A stretch of 64,000 bases of DNA, from the NCBI RefSeq assembly GCF_001425165.1, contig NZ_LMDU01000017.1, positions 95,154 to 159,153 of the forward strand, written 5' to 3'. Numbering within the stretch: position 1 is the first letter of the stretch; each line of letters opens with the position of its first letter. Position numbers and translations under genes: made by a program. Below, in pieces: positions 1 through 7,074 of the stretch. Source of the stretch: Pelomonas sp. Root405. Lineage in GTDB: Bacteria; Pseudomonadota; Gammaproteobacteria; Burkholderiales; Burkholderiaceae_C. The notes under the pieces were generated by a model. That model saw only the letters and a list, made by a program, of their open reading frames with translations, was not told the DNA's origin and did not search any database.

Positions 1-725
1 GCGCGCCGCGCGACGCCTGGGCCATCGACCACCAGGCCCACCTGCAGGCGCTCGCCGCCGCTCGGCTGGCCGGGGCGGGCCACATGGTGCTGCTGTCGGC
101 GATCTGCGTGCAAAGGCCCCGGCTCGCCTTCCAGCAGGCCAAGCTCGCTTTCGAGCAGGCGTTGATCGACTCGGGCCTCACCTATTCCATCGTGCGGCCG
201 ACGGCTTTCTTCAAATCGCTGTCGGGCCAGGTGGAACGCGTCCGGCAGGGCAAGCCCTTTCTCGTGTTCGGCAGCGGCGAACTGACGGCCTGCAAGCCCA
301 TCAGCGACGGGGATCTGGCGGACTACCTGGCCGACGGCCTGCACCTGCGCGAACGTCGCAACCGTATCCTGCCCATTGGCGGTCCGGGGCCCGCGCTGAC
401 GCCTCGTGCGCAGGGCGAACTGCTGTTCGCAGCACTGGGGCGCGAACCGCGCTTCAAGAGCGTGCCGGTCGGGCTGCTGGACGCCGTCATCGCGACGCTG
501 TCCGCCCTCGGTCGCATCGCCCCCCAGCTCGCCGAGAAGGCCGAGCTGGCGCGCATCGGCCGCTACTACGCCACCGAGTCGATGCTGGTGCTGGACCCGC
601 TCACCGGCCGCTATGACGCCGCCGCCACGCCGTCCACGGGGCGACAGACATTGGCGGACTTCTATGCCGACCTGGCCGGCGGCAGCGAGCAGTTGCCCGA
701 ACGGGGCGACCACGCGGTGTTCTGA
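1..725 (+). CDS. bciA: 3,8-divinyl (proto)chlorophyllide 8-vinyl reductase BciA, C-terminal part
   Basis: The reading frame is open from base 3 and is cut by the window edge; only about 240 C-terminal residues are present. The visible part matches the NmrA-like short-chain dehydrogenase fold of BciA: the catalytic-region stretch QQAKLAFEQALIDSGLTYSI is followed by the substrate-side segment VRPTAFFKSLSGQVERVRQG. BciA uses NADPH to reduce the C8 vinyl group of divinyl (proto)chlorophyllide in bacteriochlorophyll synthesis, in the cytosol. The N-terminal Rossmann glycine motif lies outside the window, so the cofactor site cannot be checked. The gene converges on the BLUF gene with only 4 bp between the stop codons and no terminator visible. 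Identification is from family knowledge and photosynthesis-cluster context. Confidence 0.85.
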   Translation, partial: APRDAWAIDHQAHLQALAAARLAGAGHMVLLSAICVQRPRLAFQQAKLAFEQALIDSGLTYSIVRPTAFFKSLSGQVERVRQGKPFLVFGSGELTACKPISDGDLADYLADGLHLRERRNRILPIGGPGPALTPRAQGELLFAALGREPRFKSVPVGLLDAVIATLSALGRIAPQLAEKAELARIGRYYATESMLVLDPLTGRYDAAATPSTGRQTLADFYADLAGGSEQLPERGDHAVF

Positions 726-729
726 GGGT

Positions 730-1179
730 TCACTGCTGGTCAGCTGGCGGGGGCGTGCGCACCAGCACCCGCAGGATCCCGTCCAAGGCCTGCATCGCCC
801 GCTGGCGGTCCCGACCCATCTCGGCCAGTGTGTCGGGCAGCTCCGTCCTGGCGCTCAGGCCCGCCCAGGCGGCCACCTCGGCGGCGGTGGCGCCGACATG
901 GGCCATCGTCCAGTCAGGGAACGCCGCGGCCCCGATCTCGTGCGCCTGCAGCACCGTGACGGTTTCGTGGCGGGGATCGCGGCGGATCCTGTCCATCAGC
1001 GTCTGCACCGGCCCGGCCGGCCCTTCGAGCACCTGCAGAAAGCAGCCGTCCACGTACACCAGCGCGCCAGTGATGCCGGCGGCGGCGTTCTTGCGTTGTG
1101 CCTGCGCCAGCAGTGCGTCGAGGTCCTCGCTCTGCATGGGCGTCGTCGAGGCGGACGAATAGATCACTTGATAAGGCAT
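730..1179 (-). CDS. stand-alone short BLUF blue-light photoreceptor
   Basis: This 149-aa protein has a BLUF domain over residues 1-95 and a helical C-terminal cap. The flavin-site residues are all visible: Tyr7 (QVIYSS), Asn31 (KNAAAGITG), Gln49 (FLQVLEG) and Trp90/Met92 (FPDWTM). BLUF domains bind FAD and change their hydrogen bonding with blue light. There is no effector domain (no EAL, cyclase or HTH), so it should act through a protein partner, as other short BLUF proteins do. The AGGAGGG ribosome site is 4-5 nt before the ATG. It is the last gene of the leftward run crtI-crtB-hemA-small membrane protein-BLUF, so it is probably under the PpsR site upstream of crtI. The partner is unknown; PpsR/PpaA are inferred candidates. 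Confidence 0.9.
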   Translation of the reverse strand: MPYQVIYSSASTTPMQSEDLDALLAQAQRKNAAAGITGALVYVDGCFLQVLEGPAGPVQTLMDRIRRDPRHETVTVLQAHEIGAAAFPDWTMAHVGATAAEVAAWAGLSARTELPDTLAEMGRDRQRAMQALDGILRVLVRTPPPADQQ

Positions 1180-1206
1180 GTCGCCCTCCTGAGCCTGCGC
1201 TTGCTG

Positions 1207-1338
1207 CTATTCGTCCGGGTCGCGCGACTTCTGCCGCTTGCGCCAGCGCCGCCAGTCCCACCATTGCCAGCCGGCCCAGCCGAGGACCAGGCCGAAGACG
1301 AGCAGCAGCTCGATCAGGCCGAACCAGTGGCTGCTCAC
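1207..1338 (-). CDS. 43-aa single-span membrane protein downstream of hemA
   Basis: A GTG codon 4 nt after the hemA stop opens a 43-aa frame: a hydrophobic span (WFGLIELLLVFGLVLGWAGW), then aromatic and basic residues (WQWWDWRRWRKRQKSRD) and an acidic end. That is a typical small membrane protein with its charged tail in the cytoplasm. A longer frame in the same phase would start inside hemA with Cys/Ser-rich sequence that looks non-coding, so the GTG is preferred. It lies between hemA and the BLUF gene in the crtI operon. No family was recognised; a role in the membrane organisation of pigment synthesis is only a guess. Confidence 0.6.
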   Translation of the reverse strand: MSSHWFGLIELLLVFGLVLGWAGWQWWDWRRWRKRQKSRDPDE

Positions 1339-1342
1339 GCGG

Positions 1343-2638
1343 TCACTCGCGCACCGCGGCGGGCCGCAGGAAGAGCCGCTGCACCGAGTCCATCCACTGC
1401 TGGTGGGCAGGGCCAGCACTGCCGTGCAGCTCGCTTAAAGCGCCGTGGAGCATCTTGCGCGTCAGTGCGGCCGACAGCGTCTCCATCACGGCGTCCACGT
1501 CCTGCCCCTTGGCCAGCGCGCGGCGGGCCTTGGCCAGCTCCGTCTGGCGCCAGTCTTCGGTCTGGCGCTGCAGCGCCTGGATCAGCGGCACGCTGGCGCG
1601 CTGCTCCAGCCATTGCGCAAAGCTGTCCACGCCCGCGCTGACGATGGCCTCGGCCTGAGCCACTGCGGCCTGGCGGCGCTCGCCGCTGGTCTGCACATGG
1701 CGGGCGAGGTCGTCGACGGTGTAGAGGAAGACCCCGTCCAGCCGCGCCACCTCGGGCTCGATGTCGCGCGGCACGGCCAGGTCCAGCATCAGCAGCGGGC
1801 GGCGCTTGCGCGCCTTCATCGCGCGCTCCACGGCGCCCAGGCCGATCAGCGGCAACATGCTGGCGGTGCAGCTGATGACGATGTCGAACTCATGCAGGCG
1901 CTCGCCCAGCTCGGCCAGCGGCAGCCGCTCGGCACCCAGCCGCTGCGCCAGACGCTCACCGCGCTCCCGGCTGCGGTTGGCAACGGTCATCTGCAGCGGC
2001 CCCTGCGAAGCGAAATGAGTCGCCGCCAATTCGATCATCTCGCCCGCGCCGACGAACAGGATGCGCGTGTCGTGCAGGTCCTCGAACACCTGCTGCGCCA
2101 GACGCACGCCCGCTGCCGCAAGGCTCACCGCATGCGTGCCGATCTCGGTGCTGCTGCGCACCTCCTTGGCCACCGCGAAGCTGCGCTGGAAGAGCTGGTG
2201 CAGCGTGGTGCCGAGCGCTCCGGCACTGTCGGCCTCACGCACGGCGACCTTCATCTGGCCGAGGATCTGCGGTTCACCGAGCACCATCGAGTCCAGCCCT
2301 GCGGCGACGCGGAAGGCATGGCGCGCGGCGTCAGCCCCCTGCAGGAAGTAGCTGTGGCTGCGCAGGTTGTCGGGCCGCGTGCCGCCCTGCTCGGCCAGCC
2401 ATTCGATGGCGGGCTCCACCAGCTCCAGCGCATGCCGCGGGCAGCCGGTCGGCGGCAGGCCGACGTACAACTCGGTGCGATTGCAGGTGGACAGGATGGC
2501 GACCTCGGGTTCGGCGCGCGCCAGGTGGCTGCGCAGCCCCTGCACGCTGCGCCCAAGCGCCTCCAGCGGAATGGCGAAGCGACCGCGGAGATCGAGCGGC
2601 GCGCTGCCGTGGTTCAGGCCCAGTGCCAGCACACTCAT
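1343..2638 (-). CDS. hemA: glutamyl-tRNA reductase HemA
   Basis: This 431-aa enzyme reduces glutamyl-tRNA(Glu) to glutamate-1-semialdehyde with NADPH, the committed step of C5-pathway tetrapyrrole synthesis. The catalytic Cys52 sits in ILSTCNRTELYVG near the N-terminus, the NADPH-binding domain contains ILFVGAGEMIELAATHF, and a C-terminal dimerisation helix bundle follows. Length is normal for the family. The start is the ATG in an ATGA overlap with the crtB stop, so translation is coupled to crtB. Its position inside a carotenoid operon behind a PpsR site, rather than beside prfA or hemK as in many proteobacteria, suggests that precursor supply is co-regulated with phototrophy. Whether the genome has a second hemA cannot be seen here. 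Confidence 0.95.
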   Translation of the reverse strand: MSVLALGLNHGSAPLDLRGRFAIPLEALGRSVQGLRSHLARAEPEVAILSTCNRTELYVGLPPTGCPRHALELVEPAIEWLAEQGGTRPDNLRSHSYFLQGADAARHAFRVAAGLDSMVLGEPQILGQMKVAVREADSAGALGTTLHQLFQRSFAVAKEVRSSTEIGTHAVSLAAAGVRLAQQVFEDLHDTRILFVGAGEMIELAATHFASQGPLQMTVANRSRERGERLAQRLGAERLPLAELGERLHEFDIVISCTASMLPLIGLGAVERAMKARKRRPLLMLDLAVPRDIEPEVARLDGVFLYTVDDLARHVQTSGERRQAAVAQAEAIVSAGVDSFAQWLEQRASVPLIQALQRQTEDWRQTELAKARRALAKGQDVDAVMETLSAALTRKMLHGALSELHGSAGPAHQQWMDSVQRLFLRPAAVRE

Positions 2639-3672
2639 GCAACGCTCCTGCCCATGCCCGCCTGGCGATCCTGCCGGCCCAGGCGGTCGAACAGGCCGAT
2701 GACGAAGTCGACCTTGCGGACCGGCGCCGCCGCGGGCGTGGCTGCGACCGCGGCGAGCAACGGGCGGTTGGCGCGCAAGGGCGGTGCGTGCAGCCGCGCC
2801 TGCGCCGGCCACAGGCTGATGGCGGCCTGAAACAGCAGCCGCTGCTTGCGCCGGCGCGGCACGACCGCGCGGCGGCTGACCGAATCGCACCCGGCGCGCG
2901 TCACTTCATGTCCGACAGCGGCATATAGCAACCGCGCCGCGTTGATGCCCGGGCGGCATGCGAGCGGCAGGCTGGCCACGCCGGAAGCGGCACGGGCGTA
3001 GAGCGCATCGGCGGCATCCAGCAGGCGCTGAACCACGCCGGCCAGGGACGGGCAGAAGCGCGGCGCCGCCAGCCAGGCGGCCGGGTCCAGGCCCGCCTCG
3101 CGCAGCCACTGGCGCGGCAGGTAGAGGCGCCCCATCGCGGCGTCCTCGCCGACGTCCCGAGCGATGTTGCTCAGCTGCATGGCCACGCCCAGGTCGCAGG
3201 CCCGCGCCAGCGCATCGGGCGAGCGCACGCCCATCAGCAGACTCATCATGGCACCCACCGTACCGGCCACGCGGGCGGCGTAGTCCTGCAGGTCGTCCAG
3301 CGTCTCGTACTCGCGGCCTTCGACGTCCCACGACAGGCCTTCCAGCAACAGGTCCAGCAGCGCGCGGGGGATGGCGAACTGCGCGACGACGGCCGCCAAC
3401 GCGCGATCTGCAGGCACCGGCTGCGGGCGGCCTTCGAACACCCGGTCCAGCCGGCGGCGCAGCTGCGTGATGGCCAGCCGCCGACCGCCCTCCACGTCGA
3501 CCGTGTCGTCTGCCAATCGGCAGAAGCCGTACAGCACCGTGGCCGGTGCGCGCACGGCAGGCGGCAGCAGCAGCGAGGCGGCGTGAAAAGTCTTGGAGTT
3601 GTGCGCGAGGCTGGCGCGGCAGGCGGCCAGATCCGCGGCGAGCAGCGGCGGGCAATCATGCAGGTCGGACAT
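2635..3672 (-). CDS. crtB: phytoene synthase CrtB
   Basis: This 345-aa squalene/phytoene synthase family protein condenses two geranylgeranyl diphosphates into phytoene, the first committed carotenoid step. Both Asp-rich Mg-diphosphate motifs are visible: ADDTVDVE at about residues 55-62 and NIARDVGEDAAMGRLYLP in the second half. The start chosen is the ATG of MSDLHDC, which overlaps the end of crtI by 17 nt. A longer in-frame start would lie wholly inside crtI and adds sequence unlike the family. The C-terminus extends about 50 residues beyond the catalytic core as an Ala/Pro-rich tail. The stop overlaps the hemA start (ATGA). This is the second gene of the PpsR-linked crtI operon. Confidence 0.95.
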   Translation of the reverse strand: MSDLHDCPPLLAADLAACRASLAHNSKTFHAASLLLPPAVRAPATVLYGFCRLADDTVDVEGGRRLAITQLRRRLDRVFEGRPQPVPADRALAAVVAQFAIPRALLDLLLEGLSWDVEGREYETLDDLQDYAARVAGTVGAMMSLLMGVRSPDALARACDLGVAMQLSNIARDVGEDAAMGRLYLPRQWLREAGLDPAAWLAAPRFCPSLAGVVQRLLDAADALYARAASGVASLPLACRPGINAARLLYAAVGHEVTRAGCDSVSRRAVVPRRRKQRLLFQAAISLWPAQARLHAPPLRANRPLLAAVAATPAAAPVRKVDFVIGLFDRLGRQDRQAGMGRSVA

Positions 3673-5236
3673 GGGCGAAGCCTTCCTCAGCCGGGAGTTG
3701 ATGGGTGCGCGGCAGTTCTCGCGCGTGCGGCACGATGGCATCGAGCACGCGGGCCGACGACAGCACGCCGGGCAGGCCGGCGCCGGGATGCGTGCCGGCG
3801 CCGACGAGGTAGAGGCGCTCCACCTCCTCGCTGCGGTTGTGGGGCCGGAACCAGGCGCTTTGCGTCAGTACCGGCTCCATCGCGAAGGCGGCGCCCTTGT
3901 AGGCATTGAGCCGGTCCTGAAAGTCCTGCGGCGTCAGCATCAGCGAGCTGACGACCTCGTCCTCCAGCCCCGGCAGCAGCGTCTCGGACAGGCGCTTGGC
4001 GATGGCCGCGCGGTAGGGCTCAGCGCGCTCGCGCCAGTCCACGCCGGCGTCGAGGTGAGGCACCGGGGCCAGCACGTAGAACGCGTCGCAGCCGGGCGGG
4101 GCCAGGCTCGCGTCCGTCGCGGTGGGGCGGTGCAGGTAGAGGCTGAAGTCGGCGGCGAGGTGCTTCTTCGTGAAGATGTCGTCGAGCAGGCCCTCGTAGC
4201 GGGGCCCGAGCGAAATGGTGTGATGGGCCACATCCGGGTATTGCCGCTTGGTTCCGAAGTACCAGACGAACAGGCTCATCGAATACCGCGCTTTGGCGAT
4301 GCGGTTGTCCGTCCAGCGACGCCGGTAGCGCCCGGGCAGCAGGTGCTTGTAGGTCCAGGCCGCATCAGCGTTGGACACCACCACGTCGGCCGCCAGCCGC
4401 TGGCCGCCGGCCAGCTTCACGCCGCAGGCCGCGCCGTTCTCGACCAGTATTTCATCTACCGACTGGCCACACAGCACCCGTCCGCCCTGCCCTTCGATCA
4501 GCCCGACGAGACCGCGCACCAGGCTGCCGGTGCCGCCCATCGCGAAGTGCACGCCGAAGCGCCGCTCCAGGAAGGCGATCAGGCAATAGACGGACGTCGT
4601 GGAGAACGGGTTGCCGCCCACCAACAGCGACTGGAACGTCAGCACCACGCGCAGCTTCTCGTCCCGCACGTGCTTGCAAGCCAGGCCGTAGACGGTGCGG
4701 AAGCCCTCCAGCTTCAGCAGGTCGGGCAGCACCTTGGCCATGCTCGTCCAGCTTTCGAAGGACACGTGGCCGAGCTGCTCGAAGCCCACCTTGTAGATCG
4801 CTTCGCTGGCCGCCAGGAAGCGCTCGTAGCCGGCTACGTCGCCGGGCGCCAGCCTGGCCACTTCGGCGCGCATGGCCTCGGCGTCCCCGCTGTAGTCGAA
4901 GCTCGCGCCGTCGTAAAAGCGCACGCGGTAGAACGGCGCCACGGGGCGCAGGTCGACGTCGTCGGCCAGCTTCTTTCCGCACAGCGCCCACAGCTCCTCG
5001 AACAGGAAGGGTGCGGTGATGACGGTGGGACCGGCGTCGAAGGTGAAGCCGTCCTGTTTATGCACGTAGGCGCGGCCCCCGGGGGCATCGAGCTTTTCCA
5101 GCACGCTCACCCGGTAGCCCCGCGCGCCGAGGCGCACCGCCGCCGCCAGGCCGCCGAAGCCGCTACCAATGACCAGCGCGTGCGGGCGCAGGTCGCCTGC
5201 GGCGGCGTGCGAAAGCGACTGGCCATGTGTCAACAT
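3656..5236 (-). CDS. crtI: phytoene desaturase CrtI
   Basis: This 526-aa FAD-dependent desaturase starts with a dinucleotide-binding motif (LVIGSGFGGLAAAVRLGARG, about residues 21-40) and ends with the CrtI-type signature LYLVGAGTHPGAGLPGVLSS. It converts phytoene to neurosporene and/or lycopene; in Rubrivivax one CrtI is known to give both products and so feed both the spheroidene and spirilloxanthin branches. Product range cannot be read from sequence. It is the first gene of the leftward crtI-crtB-hemA-small membrane protein-BLUF unit. A sigma70-like promoter overlapped by a PpsR site ends only 7 nt before this ATG, and no Shine-Dalgarno sequence fits, so the mRNA may be leaderless. Confidence 0.96.
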   Translation of the reverse strand: MLTHGQSLSHAAAGDLRPHALVIGSGFGGLAAAVRLGARGYRVSVLEKLDAPGGRAYVHKQDGFTFDAGPTVITAPFLFEELWALCGKKLADDVDLRPVAPFYRVRFYDGASFDYSGDAEAMRAEVARLAPGDVAGYERFLAASEAIYKVGFEQLGHVSFESWTSMAKVLPDLLKLEGFRTVYGLACKHVRDEKLRVVLTFQSLLVGGNPFSTTSVYCLIAFLERRFGVHFAMGGTGSLVRGLVGLIEGQGGRVLCGQSVDEILVENGAACGVKLAGGQRLAADVVVSNADAAWTYKHLLPGRYRRRWTDNRIAKARYSMSLFVWYFGTKRQYPDVAHHTISLGPRYEGLLDDIFTKKHLAADFSLYLHRPTATDASLAPPGCDAFYVLAPVPHLDAGVDWRERAEPYRAAIAKRLSETLLPGLEDEVVSSLMLTPQDFQDRLNAYKGAAFAMEPVLTQSAWFRPHNRSEEVERLYLVGAGTHPGAGLPGVLSSARVLDAIVPHARELPRTHQLPAEEGFAHVRPA

Positions 5237-5243
5237 GAGCCGG

Positions 5244-5272
5244 ATACTACGAGTGTCTAGTTTTGTTTACAA
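5244..5272 (-). promoter_or_regulatory. crtI operon promoter, sigma70-like
   Basis: Reading leftwards: -35 TTGTAA (5272-5267), a 17-nt spacer, -10 TAGTAT (5249-5244), then 7 nt (CCGGCTC) and the crtI ATG. The PpsR palindrome covers most of the -35 and spacer, the geometry expected for repression by occlusion. The expected start of transcription falls on or next to the crtI ATG. Inferred from sequence only. Confidence 0.65.
5254..5271. promoter_or_regulatory. PpsR/CrtJ binding site between crtI and bchO
   Basis: This is a perfect TGT-N12-ACA palindrome (TGT 5254-5256, ACA 5269-5271), the established CrtJ/PpsR operator. It lies between the divergent crtI and bchO starts. Its first 17 bases, TGTCTAGTTTTGTTTAC, recur exactly upstream of bchF at 20296-20312, including the non-conserved centre. 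Confidence 0.85.
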
Positions 5273-5283
5273 CCGGGTTTAGG

Positions 5284-6183
5284 ATGAGTCGCGATAGCGC
5301 ACTGCCTTTGGAGCTGCAGGCCGGCGGATTGCGCTGGCGGCTGCTGCGCATGGGCAATGAGGGGCCGGGGCTGCTGCTGCTTCACGGCACAGGCTCGTCG
5401 CTGCAGTCTTGGCGCGCCTGCCTGCCCGGGCTGGCGGCGCACTTCAGCCTGCTGGTGCCCGACCTGCCCGGCCACGGCGGCAGCGAGGCCTTTGCCGACC
5501 GCCAGGCCAGCCTGCCGCGCATGGCCGCTGCAGTCGGCGACCTGCTCACCGCGCTGGACTGGCAACCCACGCTGGTGGCCGGGCATTCGGCTGGCGCGGC
5601 GGTGATGGTGCAGATGAACCTGGACGGCCGCCTGCCGCAAGCGCGCGGCCTGCTGGCTGTCAACGGCGCACTGAAGCCGCTGCCCGGCCTGATGGGCCTG
5701 GTGGCGCCGGCCGTGGCCAAGCTCGCATCACGCAGCGCCTGGCTGCCCGCCTGGGTGAGCCGCCACGCCGGCCAGCCCCGGGCACTGACCAACCTGATCG
5801 CCTCCACCGGCTCGCGCCTGGACGACGCCGGCGTGCAGCACTATCGCGAGCTGCTGAAGCAGCCCGAACATCTGCGCGGCGTGCTGGACATGCTGGCGAG
5901 CTGGCAGCTGGATGATCTGCAGGCCCGCCTGGCCGAACTGCACACGCCGCTGTGGCTGGCGGCCGGCCTGGCCGACCGCACGGTGGCGCCGGTGCAGGCA
6001 CTGGAGCTGGCTCGGTGGCTGCCGGGGGCGAGCTTTCATCCGCTGCCGGAGCTGGGGCATCTGGCGCATGAGGAGGCGCCGGAGCGGATCAATGCGTTGC
6101 TGTTGGCGTTGCGGGAAGCGACCTGCGATGCGCGTGAGGGGACTGTCAGTGCAGTTCTGCCGCGGCCCCGCAGCACCTCTTGA
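5284..6183 (+). CDS. bchO: BchO, alpha/beta hydrolase associated with Mg-chelatase
   Basis: This 299-aa alpha/beta-hydrolase fold protein has an oxyanion-side HGTGSS motif, the nucleophile elbow GHSAG, an acid residue in LADRTVAP and the His in ELGHLAHEEAP. BchO proteins accompany BchI/BchD in phototrophs; the exact role in Mg insertion is unproven. The ATG at 5284 is used because an upstream in-frame TTG lies inside the PpsR site. Normally bchO follows bchD in a bchIDO operon. Here it is on the opposite strand, about 3 kb from bchD, and shares a control region with crtI. The last 20 or so residues (ATCDAREGTVSAVLPRPRSTS) run over the end of a broken antisense gene, so the C-terminus may be altered by the rearrangement. 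Confidence 0.9.
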   Translation: MSRDSALPLELQAGGLRWRLLRMGNEGPGLLLLHGTGSSLQSWRACLPGLAAHFSLLVPDLPGHGGSEAFADRQASLPRMAAAVGDLLTALDWQPTLVAGHSAGAAVMVQMNLDGRLPQARGLLAVNGALKPLPGLMGLVAPAVAKLASRSAWLPAWVSRHAGQPRALTNLIASTGSRLDDAGVQHYRELLKQPEHLRGVLDMLASWQLDDLQARLAELHTPLWLAAGLADRTVAPVQALELARWLPGASFHPLPELGHLAHEEAPERINALLLALREATCDAREGTVSAVLPRPRSTS

Positions 6184-6650
6184 ACTTCTGGCCGCTGCCG
6201 CAGGGGCGCGGCTCGGTGCGGCCGACCTTGGTGCTGATGCGCGGTGCCGGCTCGCGCTCAAGAACCGCTTGCCCCAACAGCAGCCAGAACCCGTGGATGC
6301 TCAGCAGGCTCTCCTCGACCTGCTCCGCCAGCGCCGCGCGTTGCACGGCGGTGCGGCTCAGCTCATCCTGGTCGGGTGAGAAATCGACTTCGCCCAGCAA
6401 GCCGATAGGCCGGTACCAACCCCGGCGGTCAGGGTGATCGAATAGCGCCTGCCAAGCCGCAGTGCTAAGGCTCACGGCATCGGTGAAGCCAAAGGTCCAG
6501 GCTTCTGCATCCTCAAATTCCTCATCGATAGCCGTAGAGCATCTCCAGCGTCATGTTCTCTTCGGCATCCAGCTCCAGCAGGAACATGTCCAGCTGTTCA
6601 AGCTCCTCCTTCGACAGCGGCTTCATCATGTCTTGCATGCCGGGCTGCAT
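6146..6650 (-). pseudogene. UPF0149 (YgfB/YecA-like) protein with SEC-C tail, broken by deletion and frameshift
   Basis: The N-terminal piece (ATG at 6650, stop at 6522-6524) reads MKPLSKEELEQLDMFLLELD...ENMTLEMLYGYR and ends where the family consensus (ML-DG-F/Y-L) goes on. The C-terminal piece continues at once in another frame (DEEFEDAEAWTFGFTDAV...) and ends in a SEC-C zinc motif, EPRPCGSGQKFKRCCG, in which the usual first Cys is Arg. The middle of the UPF0149 domain, roughly 60 residues, is missing at the junction near 6520. The gene begins 15 nt after the stop of the small unknown gene upstream. Its end overlaps the bchO end by 38 nt on the opposite strand. It is part of the island between bchO and bchD. 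Confidence 0.75.
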
Positions 6651-6665
6651 CGCGGGGTGCTCGAT

Positions 6666-6968
6666 CTACGACAGCCGGCGCAATAGCTCGGGCTCGTCGG
6701 TCACGGAAGCGTGAACCCCACCTTCCGCCTCGGTCGCCTCGAACGCCGCAGCCAAGGCGGCGGTGTCGGTCTCGAAGTGGTCGCTCCACACGGTGGACGT
6801 GCCGATCTCTTCTTCAATCTCCAGAATCCATGGCTCCCCCGCGCCACGGTAGATCTCGATGAGCAGCGTGTGCCCCTCGGCGCTATCGGTCTGAGACAGC
6901 GATGAGTAGATGAGTTCGATGCCCTCGCCGGCATGGATCTGCTCGGCGAGCTTGGCCAATGTCGACAT
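6666..6968 (-). CDS. hypothetical acidic 100-aa protein
   Basis: Small soluble acidic protein with no signal peptide or membrane span. It is rich in Glu, Thr and Ala, with a beta-like centre (TLLIEIYRGAGEPWILEIEEEI) and an acidic helix (FETDTAALAAAFEATEAEGG). No family was recognised. It lies between hipA and the broken UPF0149/SEC-C gene on the same strand and reads into the latter with a 15-nt gap, so the two probably formed a unit. No strong ribosome site is visible upstream of the ATG. The coding-like composition makes it likely real. Confidence 0.55.
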   Translation of the reverse strand: MSTLAKLAEQIHAGEGIELIYSSLSQTDSAEGHTLLIEIYRGAGEPWILEIEEEIGTSTVWSDHFETDTAALAAAFEATEAEGGVHASVTDEPELLRRLS

Positions 6969-7074
6969 GGGCGACTCATCGAGCAGCGTGCCTGCCCTCG
7001 ATGCGCGCTACAGGTTTGGCGACGCCGTGGGGCTCCGGCTAGCCTGGCGCGGGTCCATGCCCGACGCCAGCGCG

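Noticed and set aside
3593-5260. 555-aa plus-strand frame over crtI
   Set aside because: Fully antisense to crtI and crosses its promoter; shadow of codon bias.
5263-5283. TTG start that would extend bchO by 7 residues
   Set aside because: It lies inside the PpsR operator and lacks a ribosome site; the ATG at 5284 is better.
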